A DNA stretch of 52,708 nt, taken from assembly GCA_013288685.1 (NCBI GenBank), contig JABDBM010000021.1, positions 1 to 52,708 on the forward strand. The letters run 5' to 3'. Shown one piece after another: positions 31,943 through 41,038 of the stretch. Made by a program: the position numbers and the translations under genes. The notes beneath the pieces are model-generated. The model was given only the letters and a program-made list of their open reading frames with translations. It searched no databases and had not been told where the DNA came from. Every line of letters begins with the position of its first letter. The first letter of the stretch is position 1. This stretch comes from Bacteroidota bacterium. Its GTDB lineage: Bacteria > Bacteroidota > Bacteroidia > Sphingobacteriales > Sphingobacteriaceae.

Positions 31943-33710
31943 TATAGCTCGCGGTTAGCAACGGTAATTCTATAATGTAAGTAACGCCATTGCCGGGCAT
32001 GGTATCAACCAATAAGCTGCCGCCAATGTACGCTACACGTGATGCTATATTTTGCAAGCCAATTCCGCTACCGGCCTGTAATTTTTCCTTATCGAAACCA
32101 ATGCCGTCATCGTAAATCATCAAGGTAAGGCCGGTATCGTGGTTCACCAGCTCAATATGTACTGATGTGGCGCGGGCGTGGCGAAAGATATTGGTTATTA
32201 TTTCCTGCATACTCCGATATAACATTAACGTTGTTGTTTTATCCAGTTCCAACTCGTCTGTGTTTACCCAACTGGTACTTATAACCAGCGTCTCTTTGTA
32301 ATTTACACGGTCAATAAATTCCTCCACAGCTTGTTTTAAGGTTTTATTAAGCATAGAAGGCGGCATCATATTGTGCGAAATATCGCGCACCTCTTTTATC
32401 GATTCATCTAACATTTTCAGGGTTATATCATCCTGCCCGCCGCCATCACTCAATTCCAACGACTCTACCTGGCGCCGGGCCGCACACAATAGCTGGCCCA
32501 CCCCGTCGTGCAGTTCGCGCGCCAGTCGTTGCCGTTCGTTCTCCTCGGCATCCATAATGCCCTGCTGCCGCAATTGGTGTTCAGCTAACATCGCCTCCTT
32601 AAATTGCGCCTGCTGTTTCAGCTTGGACTTGTTATATAATAGGTAAAACAATATAATGGTAAGCACAGTGATGGCCAGCAACGCATAAATACCAATGCGG
32701 TTGCGACTCAACTTTATCAGTTGCGCATTGTTTTGTTCTTTCAACAACTTATTTTGCTGTTCCTTTTTATTGGTTTCGTACCGGGTTTCAAGTTCAGATA
32801 TTGCCTTTAACTCTTTTTCGTCTCTGAATTTTTCGTTTAACGCGGCGTACTTGTTTTTTGCTTCATAAGCCTCGCGAAATCTGCCTTGTTGCTGATAGGT
32901 TTGCGCCAGCATATTATAGCCATATATTTCCAGGTCGAGAAATTTTAATGCGTGCGCCCTGCCAACGGCATCTATAAAAAAAGGCACAGCTTCGGCGGGC
33001 TTTTTTTCTTTCAAATAAAGTTCGCCGATATTATTTATAGCTATCGCTTCGCCTGTCTTATCGCCTGCGCCCGCTCGCAATAGCTTACTCTCGTTCATAG
33101 CACTTAATGCCTGGCTATAGGCCCCCTTTTCGGAAAGTTCGGACGATAAATAATCAAGGCTGTACGACATGCCTATCTTATCGTTCAATTTTTTATAGGT
33201 TTTATAACTTGCCTTAAAGCAATTAATGGCACTGTCGGTTTTGCCTTCGTCCATAAACATCAGCCCCCTGTTGTTTATGGCTGTTGCCAGCCGGCCCTCA
33301 TTTTTCACTTCAACTGCGTAGGCTATTGCTTTTTTGCTTACACTATCGGCCGCTGCAAACGTTTTATTCCGCACATAAAACACGCACATCTCCGAATATA
33401 ATTCGGCAAGACCATCCAGGTTTTTTATATTATTAAATATTTTTTCCGACTCAAAATACCAGCGTAGCGATTCCTTGTAATTTCCCGATAGGTAATTCCC
33501 TGCGCCAATCAATAACGCGCTTTGGCCTGCAAATACCGGTTGCTTGTTTAACAGCGCCTGCTTATAAGCTTTACCCGCAAAAGAGATAACTTTAACATAA
33601 TCACTGTTTTTATAATGGCGGGCCGAATCCATAAGCTGACTTGTGGCCTGACCGTACAACGTAAAATAAGACCCTAAAAACAGCAATGTAAAAATTAGCA
33701 CATATTTCAT
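31935..33710 (-). CDS. TPR-repeat sensor histidine kinase, HisKA_3 type
   Basis: The 591-residue protein has a signal peptide, about seven tetratricopeptide repeats (30-300, for example AINNRGLMFMDEGKTDSAIN and AINNIGELYLKEKKPAEAVP), a short coiled coil, one transmembrane helix (about 339-359) and a cytoplasmic HisKA_3 domain (ERQRLARELHDGVGQLL, His401). The HATPase_c domain has N-box EIITNIFRHA and G1/G2 DDGIGFD and GSGIGLQNI. The periplasmic TPR part probably senses a protein or peptide partner. This layout is very common in Bacteroidota. Confidence 0.95.
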   Translation of the reverse strand: MKYVLIFTLLFLGSYFTLYGQATSQLMDSARHYKNSDYVKVISFAGKAYKQALLNKQPVFAGQSALLIGAGNYLSGNYKESLRWYFESEKIFNNIKNLDGLAELYSEMCVFYVRNKTFAAADSVSKKAIAYAVEVKNEGRLATAINNRGLMFMDEGKTDSAINCFKASYKTYKKLNDKIGMSYSLDYLSSELSEKGAYSQALSAMNESKLLRAGAGDKTGEAIAINNIGELYLKEKKPAEAVPFFIDAVGRAHALKFLDLEIYGYNMLAQTYQQQGRFREAYEAKNKYAALNEKFRDEKELKAISELETRYETNKKEQQNKLLKEQNNAQLIKLSRNRIGIYALLAITVLTIILFYLLYNKSKLKQQAQFKEAMLAEHQLRQQGIMDAEENERQRLARELHDGVGQLLCAARRQVESLELSDGGGQDDITLKMLDESIKEVRDISHNMMPPSMLNKTLKQAVEEFIDRVNYKETLVISTSWVNTDELELDKTTTLMLYRSMQEIITNIFRHARATSVHIELVNHDTGLTLMIYDDGIGFDKEKLQAGSGIGLQNIASRVAYIGGSLLVDTMPGNGVTYIIELPLLTASYNG

Positions 33711-33784
33711 GCAGGTTACCCGGTTTGTGAACGAAACAAGATATGAAATATATTAATATTTAGTAATAAAATTTTTACAAATAA

Positions 33785-33808
33785 AAAATACCTTTTACGG
33801 GGTATTTT
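33785..33808. promoter_or_regulatory. Short inverted repeat in the divergent control region
   Basis: AAAATACC and GGTATTTT (33785-33792, 33801-33808) around an 8-nt spacer, between the divergent kinase and secreted protein genes. It may be an operator for the response regulator or a transcript hairpin; I cannot tell which. Confidence 0.35.
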
Positions 33809-33855
33809 AATATTAAGTATTCGCGATAATTTTAACTAATCAATAATTACTTAAA

Positions 33856-34368
33856 ATGAAAAGATCATTATTTTTAATCGCAGCGGTGTTAGTTTTGGCA
33901 TTCCCAATCGGGAGTTACGCACAATCATCGGCAGATGACGCAACCAAATCCCTTGATATGGCCAGGAATATGATAAAGGTAGCCTTGGGAATAACCGACG
34001 ATTTTGTAAAATATAAAGGCGATTTTTTACAAAAAGACGATAAGGGAAATTCCTATTACGCGGTAAAAGACCTTGATATTGGTACTAATAGCCAATATGT
34101 AATTATAAGAGCCAATGGGGGAAGCACTTATGCAGCCATATTTGAACCCAAAGATGCCGATGATAAAACTCCAACGTTAGCATTTGCCGCATTCACCGGT
34201 GGAATAATAACGGTAAGGGCAAATAGCGACATTAACGTTGTAAACGACCCGGCGGGAACGCAGGGAAGCACCCTAAAATATTTTATGATGGCAAAAGACA
34301 TAAAAATTGCCTCCTTTACTTTTGATACAAGTACCAAATCGGGCACACTGCTGGTGGCTATTCAGTGA
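33856..34368 (+). CDS. Secreted protein of unknown function
   Basis: The 170-residue protein has a signal peptide (MKRSLFLIAAVLVLAFPIGSYA, cleavage before QSS). The mature part is a small beta-rich domain (SQYVIIRANGGSTYAAIFEP, then GTLLVAIQ at the end) after a helical start DDATKSLDMARNMIKVAL. I recognise no family. It sits divergently from the histidine kinase gene and 82 bp before the M1 peptidase gene, which converges on it. Regulation by the two-component pair is plausible from position only. Confidence 0.65.
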   Translation: MKRSLFLIAAVLVLAFPIGSYAQSSADDATKSLDMARNMIKVALGITDDFVKYKGDFLQKDDKGNSYYAVKDLDIGTNSQYVIIRANGGSTYAAIFEPKDADDKTPTLAFAAFTGGIITVRANSDINVVNDPAGTQGSTLKYFMMAKDIKIASFTFDTSTKSGTLLVAIQ

Positions 34369-34388
34369 CGGGGGATAAGGGGTAAGTA

Positions 34389-34442
34389 ATTGGAGGTTAG
34401 AGATTAGGTGCACAGAGTCCATTCTAATCTCTAACCTCCAAT
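34389..34442. repeat. Inverted repeat of ATTGGAGGTTAGAGATTAG words
   Basis: Perfect 19-bp arms at 34389-34407 and 34424-34442, 16-nt loop, between convergent genes. It shares a 16-bp word with the repeat at 15911-15982. Confidence 0.92.
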
Positions 34443-34450
34443 CTCTATCC

Positions 34451-37036
34451 TCAAAATCCACTATTAACCGTTGCGCTTTTTACTTTAAACTCAACCGGTT
34501 GGCCAATAACCGTTATTTTTTCGGTGAACGGTATTTTTATTCCTTTGTCTATCTGCTGATAATTACTCCATTCCATCGGTGTATTGCCAGGGAGGTCGGT
34601 ATACTGCCTGATTTTTAGCCCCGTTTTCTGATCGTAAAAGTATTTAACTTTTATTCCGGCCGGGTTAGTTACTGTAATCAAAAAAGCCAGCTGATCGTTT
34701 ATTACTTGTAGCGTAGGCGCCAATTCTGCACTGTAACCACTTTTGTTAAAATCTAATTCAGGAAAAAGTTGGTTGCGTACTTTTGTTGCTTCTTTAATAT
34801 CTTTCGATACATCAACCTGTTTGTTCATCTGATTGATGGTTACGCTATCGCCGTTAATGGCAATATGCTCCAATGTAGCGTCGTGGTAGGCAGGGATAAC
34901 TAAATCCTCCGTAAACATGCCGGGCATTTTATACTTATCGGTTTTTTTCACATTCATATCTGCCACCGTGCCTTCGGCGTTTACTACCAAATCTTTCACC
35001 GCTTTCAACTTTTCTTCGCCACCAATTGCGTCAAGGTAGTTTTTTATAACTGTGGCTGTTGTAACACCCGGATCAATACTTACTGCACTAAAACTATTAT
35101 TTTCGGGGTTGATGTCCGGCAGTTCATGATCAGGGTCAATTACTATAAAATTAATTTTCGAAGTCGATTTATATTTAAAGGTCCACACGCCGCCTCGTTG
35201 CCAAATCTCGGCAGGCAAATTAACGATTCCGGTTTTGCCGTTTTGTTCCTTAACAGACAAGGTCACGGGCATGGCCATACCTTCCAAATTTTCGATTGTA
35301 ATTAACGATCCTTTAGCCGCATCGTTATCCACATAATTAACGTCTTTTACAGATTGATCGAGCTTCATGGTGGTAAAAAACCATTCGTTCCAAAACCAGC
35401 TTAAATCTTCGCCGGCGGCATTGTCCATGGTATGGAAAAAGTCCCATGGTGTTGGGTGTTTAAAGGCCCAACGTTTAATATAAGTTTGGAATGCGTAGTC
35501 AAACCGTTTTTCGCCCAATACCTGCTCTCGTAATAGTTTTAGGGCCAGAGCAGGCTTGTCATAAGCTGCATAACCCAGGTAGTCGTCCTGTATTACATCT
35601 GGTGTATTCATAATAGCTTCGGCATCGCTGCTAAACATGGCAGGAGCGGCTTTTTGCTGGTCTTTTTTATCGTAATATTCGCCTTTATTAAAAATTTTGG
35701 TATCTACACCATTAATAAATGTGTTAAAACCTTCGTCCATCCAGGCATATTTCCGTTCGTTGGAGCCTACAATCATGGGGAACCAGTTATGACCAAATTC
35801 GTGGTTGGTAACCTCCCATAAGGAGCCCTTTTGACTATCAGAACCACAAAATACAATGCCGGGGTACTCCATACCCCCAACTGTACCGGCCACATTGGTA
35901 GCAACAGGATAGGTGTATGGATACCACTGATTAGAATATAATTCCATAGCGCCCTTCACGTATTCGGTTGAGCGGCCCCAGGCATCACTGCCCTTGCTTT
36001 CAAACGGGTAAACAGATTGCGCCAGCGCTTTTTTACCATCTGGCAGGTTAATCCTTGCAGCATCCCATAAAAAAGCCTTCGAAGCGGCCCAGGCCACGTC
36101 GCGGGCATTTTTACACATAAAGTGCCAGGTTAAGCTGGCCTTTTGTGGATAAGAATTATGGCTCATCACATCAACCGAATCTTTTATGAATACAGTTTTA
36201 TCGCTGTTTCGGGCAGTGGTCAGGCGACTTATAGCAGTTGGTGTAAGCACTTCCTGCGGGTTCAACAATTCGCCCGAACCCACTACCACCATATTGGCGG
36301 GGGCAGTAACAGTATAGTCAAAATTGCCATATTCCAAATAAAACTCTCCAGCGCCCATGTAGGGGATTACGTTCCATCCGGTAACATCATCATAAACCTC
36401 CATGCGCGGATACCATTGTGCAATTTCGTATATCCAGCCGTTTTGTGTAAGCGAGCGGCCCATACGGTCGGTACCATATTCCGGGATGTCAAAGGCATAA
36501 TCTATTTTTAGTTGTATTTTGCCGCCATCCTGCCGTAATGTATCATTTAACTTTACCTGCATACGGGTATCGGTCACCAGGTAATCCGCCTTTTCTTCCT
36601 TGCCATTTTTTATAATGTACACGCTTTTTATCTCATCACCATTGGTAAATGATTTCACCGCATTACGGCCACCGGTTGCCGGGCTTGCAGCCGTACCCCT
36701 GGAATCCTCGCGGTAAATATTCTGATCAACCTGCAGCCATAAAAAGGCCAGCCCATCAGGACTATTATTGGTATAGGTAAGTAAGGTTGTGCCGCTAACG
36801 CGATGCCGGGCAGTATCCAAAACAACATTCAGTTTATAGTCGGCCCGGTTTTGCCAGTATTTTGGTCCCGGTGCCCCTGCAGCGGTACGGTATTCATTGC
36901 CTTTATCGGGATAAAATAATGGTGTAAAAACTTTATGCTGATCGTAAACAGGTGCGGCAGGTTCAGTGCTCTGCCCGTATGTTTTCAATACAAAAAGAAA
37001 AAAGAGCAGTGATAAGATGGTATTGCAATACTTCAT
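34451..37036 (-). CDS. M1 family zinc metallopeptidase, secreted
   Basis: The 861-residue protein has a signal peptide (to about TYG/QS). An N-terminal beta domain ([17 protein letters not shown]) leads to the catalytic domain with [10 protein letters not shown] (387 onward), zinc motif HEFGHNWFP (His412, His416) and the third ligand Glu435 in [10 protein letters not shown]. The C-terminal 200 residues form a separate domain with [17 protein letters not shown], resembling lipoprotein-carrier-like modules attached to some Bacteroidota peptidases. It removes N-terminal amino acids in the periplasm or outside the cell (family knowledge). It is convergent with the preceding secreted gene. Confidence 0.92.
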   Translation of the reverse strand: MKYCNTILSLLFFLFVLKTYGQSTEPAAPVYDQHKVFTPLFYPDKGNEYRTAAGAPGPKYWQNRADYKLNVVLDTARHRVSGTTLLTYTNNSPDGLAFLWLQVDQNIYREDSRGTAASPATGGRNAVKSFTNGDEIKSVYIIKNGKEEKADYLVTDTRMQVKLNDTLRQDGGKIQLKIDYAFDIPEYGTDRMGRSLTQNGWIYEIAQWYPRMEVYDDVTGWNVIPYMGAGEFYLEYGNFDYTVTAPANMVVVGSGELLNPQEVLTPTAISRLTTARNSDKTVFIKDSVDVMSHNSYPQKASLTWHFMCKNARDVAWAASKAFLWDAARINLPDGKKALAQSVYPFESKGSDAWGRSTEYVKGAMELYSNQWYPYTYPVATNVAGTVGGMEYPGIVFCGSDSQKGSLWEVTNHEFGHNWFPMIVGSNERKYAWMDEGFNTFINGVDTKIFNKGEYYDKKDQQKAAPAMFSSDAEAIMNTPDVIQDDYLGYAAYDKPALALKLLREQVLGEKRFDYAFQTYIKRWAFKHPTPWDFFHTMDNAAGEDLSWFWNEWFFTTMKLDQSVKDVNYVDNDAAKGSLITIENLEGMAMPVTLSVKEQNGKTGIVNLPAEIWQRGGVWTFKYKSTSKINFIVIDPDHELPDINPENNSFSAVSIDPGVTTATVIKNYLDAIGGEEKLKAVKDLVVNAEGTVADMNVKKTDKYKMPGMFTEDLVIPAYHDATLEHIAINGDSVTINQMNKQVDVSKDIKEATKVRNQLFPELDFNKSGYSAELAPTLQVINDQLAFLITVTNPAGIKVKYFYDQKTGLKIRQYTDLPGNTPMEWSNYQQIDKGIKIPFTEKITVIGQPVEFKVKSATVNSGF

Positions 37037-37066
37037 AAGCAGATTTTTGTTTATAACGACAAGTAT

Positions 37067-37350
37067 GTGAAATATTTATGTAGATTGGAAATTATTTTTA
37101 CCCGAAAAAAGAGGCTGTTTACTAAATTTGAGAATGAAATTGCTGTTTTAACAGAAATGGGAAGCACAATGGGTATTGAAGAATTTTTATTGGACAGGGC
37201 CGAGAAAAAGGCATTAAAAAAGGCCGACAGCAAGAACGCAAAGAACTTATGCGGAAAACTGCGCTTAAAATGATAAAAAGTGAAGTCGATATGAACATCG
37301 TTTCTGATGTCACCAGCCTTGCTATTACCGAACTTGAACGGCTACATTAA
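37067..37350 (+). pseudogene. Frameshifted 3' remnant of a Lys/Glu-tailed protein (Rpn-like?)
   Basis: Two frames join at about 37195-37220. The first reads FENEIAVLTEMGSTMGIEEF then LLDRAEKK. The second continues from about there as EKGIKKGRQQERKELMRKTA, then MIKSEVDMNIVSDVTSLAIT and ELERLH, ending at TAA 37348-37350. Together they give the helical, charged tail seen in Rpn/PD-(D/E)XK transposase-like proteins, but the nuclease core is missing. One indel near the A-rich run explains the split. The stop overlaps the stop of the ATP-grasp gene by 3 bp (shared TTAA). This stretch is otherwise empty. Confidence 0.5.
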
Positions 37351-38213
37351 TTAATTTTAATACGTAGTGTCAATAATGCCTCGTAAAAATTCTCACACGC
37401 GTTTTGGTCGATTCTCATAAATAAAGCAGGCTCTATCAACTCCAACTCCATTAGGTAAAATTCATTGTTATTTAACACCAGGCCATCAACCCTTGCGTAT
37501 AGCAATGGTTCAGCAATATCATTTAGTAATTTCCCGGCGGCGGTTAAAACCGTTTCATCGGGATACACGGGCTCAACCGATCCCCCAAATTCAGATTGTA
37601 CTCTAAAATCGCCTTGTTGTGCCCTTTTTAAAACGGCATGGCTGAATTTTTTATTGAAGAACATCAGCGATATTTCGCCACAGGTGGTAATTTCATCCAT
37701 AAATTTTTGAACTATTACATCGCCCTGTAACAGCATTTCAGCAAAACGCTGGTCATCTGTTTCTGTGTCGCCGGTTTTCCAGGTGTTATAAGCGCCGCCC
37801 GAAACCGCTGGTTTAACCACGGCCTTATTCCAACCATTAGTCTTCATTACAGATGCCAAAGTATCAGCGCTATTTTTGAGGCAAAATTGCAATGGCGGAA
37901 CCAGCGCTCCCTCCGCTGCCAAATCAACCAGATATCTTTTGTTTTGGTTCCATCTTATCACCTCAATGGGATTTAATACCTTGCCTCCCAACTGCTCCAA
38001 TTTGTTAAGCCAAATATTAAATTCGTGGATTTTGGTATGATAATCCCACATGGAGCGCAACACAATCCCATCAAATTTCTGCCAGTTGACTGCCGGGTCA
38101 TCCCATATTGCCGGGCTTACTATTATTCCTCTTTTAGAAAGATAGCCGGCAAGTAGCTGATCATCGGGCGATAGGGCGGGATATTTATAACAGGTAACAA
38201 AACATAGAAGCAT
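37347..38213 (-). CDS. ATP-grasp family ligase
   Basis: The 288 residues start at MLLCFVTCYKYPAL; a longer frame to 38231 adds six residues. The layout is ATP-grasp: NQNKRYLVDLAAEGALVPP in the central domain, the ATP-binding strand AVVKPAVSGGAY, then DVIVQKFMDEITTCGEISLMFF and the metal-binding C-terminal FYLMELELIEPALFM. It resembles the glutathione synthetase/RimK-like group, including peptide-antibiotic and cycloserine-pathway ligases. The carboxylate and amine substrates are unknown. It is divergent from the glycosyltransferase gene, sharing a 76-bp control region. Confidence 0.8.
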   Translation of the reverse strand: MLLCFVTCYKYPALSPDDQLLAGYLSKRGIIVSPAIWDDPAVNWQKFDGIVLRSMWDYHTKIHEFNIWLNKLEQLGGKVLNPIEVIRWNQNKRYLVDLAAEGALVPPLQFCLKNSADTLASVMKTNGWNKAVVKPAVSGGAYNTWKTGDTETDDQRFAEMLLQGDVIVQKFMDEITTCGEISLMFFNKKFSHAVLKRAQQGDFRVQSEFGGSVEPVYPDETVLTAAGKLLNDIAEPLLYARVDGLVLNNNEFYLMELELIEPALFMRIDQNACENFYEALLTLRIKIN

Positions 38214-38239
38214 GGCGCAAAAATCACTCAAATTTTTGT

Positions 38240-38247
38240 TATTTTTG
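38240..38247 (+). promoter_or_regulatory. Probable minus-7 box of the glycosyltransferase operon
   Basis: TATTTTTG fits TAnnTTTG exactly, about 43 nt upstream of the ATG at 38290. No clear TTG is seen at minus 33. Confidence 0.5.
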
Positions 38248-38289
38248 CGAATAATCCGGATAATACCAATTCCGGCGCTTCCCTGTTAA

Positions 38290-39240
38290 ATGGATATATC
38301 AGTTGTTGTTCCGCTTTATGACGAAATAGAATCATTGCCCGAGTTAACCTCATGGATTAGCCGTGTAATGGACGAAAACCGGTTTACTTACGAGATTGTG
38401 CTGATTGATGATGGCAGTACCGATGGTTCGTGGGAGATGATCAGAAAATTGCGCCAGGGCAATCCCTTTATAAAAGGCATTAAATTCAGGCGTAACTACG
38501 GTAAATCGGCCGCGTTAAATGTAGGTTTCGAGGCTGCACAGGGTAACGTAGTAATTACCATGGATGCCGATCTGCAGGATAGCCCGGATGAGATACCCGA
38601 ACTTTATCGCCGTATAACCGAAGAAAAATACGACCTGGTATCCGGCTGGAAAGCAAAACGGCATGATCCGTTGAGCAAGACCATTCCCACCAAAATATAC
38701 AATGCTGCTACCCGCCGCATGTCGGGCATACATAATCTGCATGATTTTAACTGTGGCTTAAAAGCCTACCGCAAGGCTGTAGTTAAAAACATTGAGGTTT
38801 ACGGCGAAATGCACCGCTATATTCCTGTTATAGCTAAATGGGCCGGTTTTGTTAAAATTGGCGAGCAGATAGTAGAGCATCGCCCCCGAAAGTACGGTAA
38901 AACCAAATTTGGGATCAGCCGGTTTATTAATGGACTACTCGATTTAATGTCGATATTTTTTGTTGGTAAATTTGGCAAAAGGCCCATGCACTTTTTTGGT
39001 ACCATGGGCGTTTTAAGTTTCTTAACCGGAACTATTATTGCCATCTGGATCATCAGCGATAAGCTGTATAATTTAGCCCATCGTCTGCCCGTGCGCCAAC
39101 CTACAGATAACCCGTTGTTCTATATCGCATTGGTAGCGGTAATATTAGGTTCGCAGCTATTCCTTACCGGTTTTGTTGCCGAACTGGTATCACGCAGCGC
39201 CCCCGAACGCAATAATTACCAGGTTGAGGAGGTTATTTAA
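38290..39240 (+). CDS. GT2 glycosyltransferase, DPM1/GtrB-like with two membrane helices
   Basis: The 316-residue protein has the family 2 GT-A fold: VVVPLYDEIESL, LIDDGSTDGSW (Asp40, Asp41), the DxD-type MDADLQDSP (Asp92, Asp94), a Q-containing HDFNCGLKAY and RYIPVIAKWAG. Two C-terminal membrane helices (about 230-260 and 280-305) follow, as in polyprenyl-phosphate glycosyltransferases such as GtrB/ArnC. It probably loads a sugar on undecaprenyl phosphate at the inner face of the membrane. It heads the run to rseP. Confidence 0.9.
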   Translation: MDISVVVPLYDEIESLPELTSWISRVMDENRFTYEIVLIDDGSTDGSWEMIRKLRQGNPFIKGIKFRRNYGKSAALNVGFEAAQGNVVITMDADLQDSPDEIPELYRRITEEKYDLVSGWKAKRHDPLSKTIPTKIYNAATRRMSGIHNLHDFNCGLKAYRKAVVKNIEVYGEMHRYIPVIAKWAGFVKIGEQIVEHRPRKYGKTKFGISRFINGLLDLMSIFFVGKFGKRPMHFFGTMGVLSFLTGTIIAIWIISDKLYNLAHRLPVRQPTDNPLFYIALVAVILGSQLFLTGFVAELVSRSAPERNNYQVEEVI

Positions 39241-39251
39241 TTTAAGAATTT

Positions 39252-39356
39252 GTTGATTTGAAAATTTGAAAATTAATTAGACAATTCAATTAACTCTGTT
39301 ATGAAAATAAACCCAGGCATTTTCAAATCTTCAAATTAAAAAATTTTCAAATCAAT
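39252..39356. repeat. Inverted repeat of TTGATTTGAAAATTT words
   Basis: TTGATTTGAAAATTT on the left is the reverse complement of AAATTTTCAAATCAA on the right, with more TTTGAAAAT words around. The right arm ends 2 bp before the next gene's start. It resembles the repeat at 13576-13633. Confidence 0.8.
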
Positions 39357-39358
39357 CC

Positions 39359-40327
39359 ATGTTCTTCTCCATCATCATCCCTTTATATAACCGCCCGCAA
39401 GAGATAAAAGAACTGCTGGAAACGCTTACGCTGCAAACCTATAAACAGTTTGAGGTATTGGTTATTGAAGATGGTTCGGTGGATGATGCCGCTGAAATTG
39501 CACAAAGCTTTAGCGATAAACTGGATATTAAATATTTTACAAAACCCAATACCGGGCAGGGTTTTACCCGCAACTTTGGTTTTGAACGGGCCTTGGGCGA
39601 TTACTTTATTATTTTTGACTCTGATTGCCTGATTCCCCCCGAGTATCTGCAAATTGTAAATAACAGATTAACTACCGATTACCTGGATGCTTACGGTGGC
39701 CCGGATGATGCACACCATTCGTTTACACCTGTACAAAAAGCCATCAGCCATGCCATGACCTCTCCTTTTACTACCGGCGGCATTCGCGGTAATAAAAAGG
39801 GAATTGGGCAGTTTCATCCGCGCAGTTTTAATATGGGTGTTTCCCGGAAGGTTTGGGAAAAAGCGGGAGGCTTTATTATTACCCGGTTGGGCGAAGATAT
39901 TGAGTATAGCATCCGCATCCATTCGCTCGGCTTTAAAATCGGGTTGATACCCGAAGCCAAAGTTTATCATAAACGGCGCACTAACTTTTATAAATTTTAT
40001 AAACAGATTCATTTCTTTGGCCGCGCCCGCATCAACATCTATAAGTTTTTCCCAAAAGAGTTAAAGCTTGTTCATTTTTTTCCGGCATTTTTTACGCTGT
40101 CGCTGCTATTTATCTTGGCAGCTAATATTTTTAACTGGCCAATTGCAGAGTTATGTAATTTTTTACTGGCTGTTTATATATTGTTGATATTTTTTCATGC
40201 ATGGGTGAAAAATAAATCAGCAAAAATCGCATTTTTGAGCATTATTGCTTCCTTCACTATACTAATTGCCTATGGGTTAGGGTTTATGCAGGATTTTTGT
40301 AAACGGGTAATATTAAAACTATCATAA
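39359..40327 (+). CDS. GT2 glycosyltransferase with C-terminal membrane segments
   Basis: The 322-residue GT-A protein begins MFFSIIIPLYNRPQEIKELL, with VIEDGSVDDAAE, the DxD-type FIIFDSDCLIPPEYL and RLGEDIEYSIRIH (the catalytic ED motif). Two or three hydrophobic helices follow after about residue 230 (FFPAFFTLSLLFILAANIF, LCNFLLAVYILLIFF). It likely adds sugars to a lipid- or surface-linked acceptor; donor and acceptor unknown. The start is directly behind the repeat. It is 7 bp before the next gene, so it is cotranscribed with it. Confidence 0.88.
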   Translation: MFFSIIIPLYNRPQEIKELLETLTLQTYKQFEVLVIEDGSVDDAAEIAQSFSDKLDIKYFTKPNTGQGFTRNFGFERALGDYFIIFDSDCLIPPEYLQIVNNRLTTDYLDAYGGPDDAHHSFTPVQKAISHAMTSPFTTGGIRGNKKGIGQFHPRSFNMGVSRKVWEKAGGFIITRLGEDIEYSIRIHSLGFKIGLIPEAKVYHKRRTNFYKFYKQIHFFGRARINIYKFFPKELKLVHFFPAFFTLSLLFILAANIFNWPIAELCNFLLAVYILLIFFHAWVKNKSAKIAFLSIIASFTILIAYGLGFMQDFCKRVILKLS

Positions 40328-40334
40328 AGCATCT

Positions 40335-41036
40335 ATGTACCATCCCTTTTCTGTTACGGAAACGTTAAATATTGCATGGCAAATTTTTAAAAAAAACTTT
40401 GCAACTATTGCTGTTTATGGGCTGGTTGCCGTTGTTCTTGTTGGTGTTGTAGGCTTTGTGGTTGAGTTCTTTATTGTCGATATTATTTTAGAATGGATCG
40501 CAGTATTTATTTTGCTGCTCACTTACAGCTTTGCATACCTGGGGTTTGTTAAATTAATCTTTTTATTTATCGATAAAGAATACTACGAGTTTGAATTCCG
40601 GGATATTATACCTCCGTTAAAAACACTTGGCAGCTATTTAGTACTTTTAATATTAGTGAGCACCTTTGGGGTGTTTGCAACCAAGTACATTGATAACCTT
40701 GATGAAGGATTGTTACAGACTATTCTGAAAGGAATATCAGCTGTAGGTTTCGTGAGTTTTATTGTCTTTTTTTTGCCAATAGCTGCTTGCTTTATAGTGG
40801 ACGATAAAAGCGGCCCGTTTGAATCTGTTATTCAAAGCTTTCAATTAGTAAAAGGCAATGTCCTTAAATATTTTTTATTGTTCCTGGTTATTGAAGGAAT
40901 GGTTTTTATTGCTGCGCTCACCATACTTGGGATGGTGTTTGTGGTACCTTTTGTTGATATTTTATTGGTGGTAGCGTACCGAAAGCTTGTGTACAGTCAT
41001 ATTGATGCGGACGACGAAATTGCCGAAACTGTATAA
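40335..41036 (+). CDS. Integral membrane protein of unknown function
   Basis: The 233-residue protein has a cytoplasmic start (MYHPFSVTETLNIAWQIFKKNF) followed by about five or six transmembrane helices, for example TIAVYGLVAVVLVGVVGFVV and VFILLLTYSFAYLG. The conserved-looking FELVKGNVLKYF-type segment (SFQLVKGNVLKYF) and overall arrangement resemble the family of proteins with glycerophosphodiesterase-like or DUF975-like membrane domains. I do not assign a function. It sits between the glycosyltransferase and the GH3 gene, with short gaps on both sides. Confidence 0.75.
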   Translation: MYHPFSVTETLNIAWQIFKKNFATIAVYGLVAVVLVGVVGFVVEFFIVDIILEWIAVFILLLTYSFAYLGFVKLIFLFIDKEYYEFEFRDIIPPLKTLGSYLVLLILVSTFGVFATKYIDNLDEGLLQTILKGISAVGFVSFIVFFLPIAACFIVDDKSGPFESVIQSFQLVKGNVLKYFLLFLVIEGMVFIAALTILGMVFVVPFVDILLVVAYRKLVYSHIDADDEIAETV

Positions 41037-41038
41037 TT

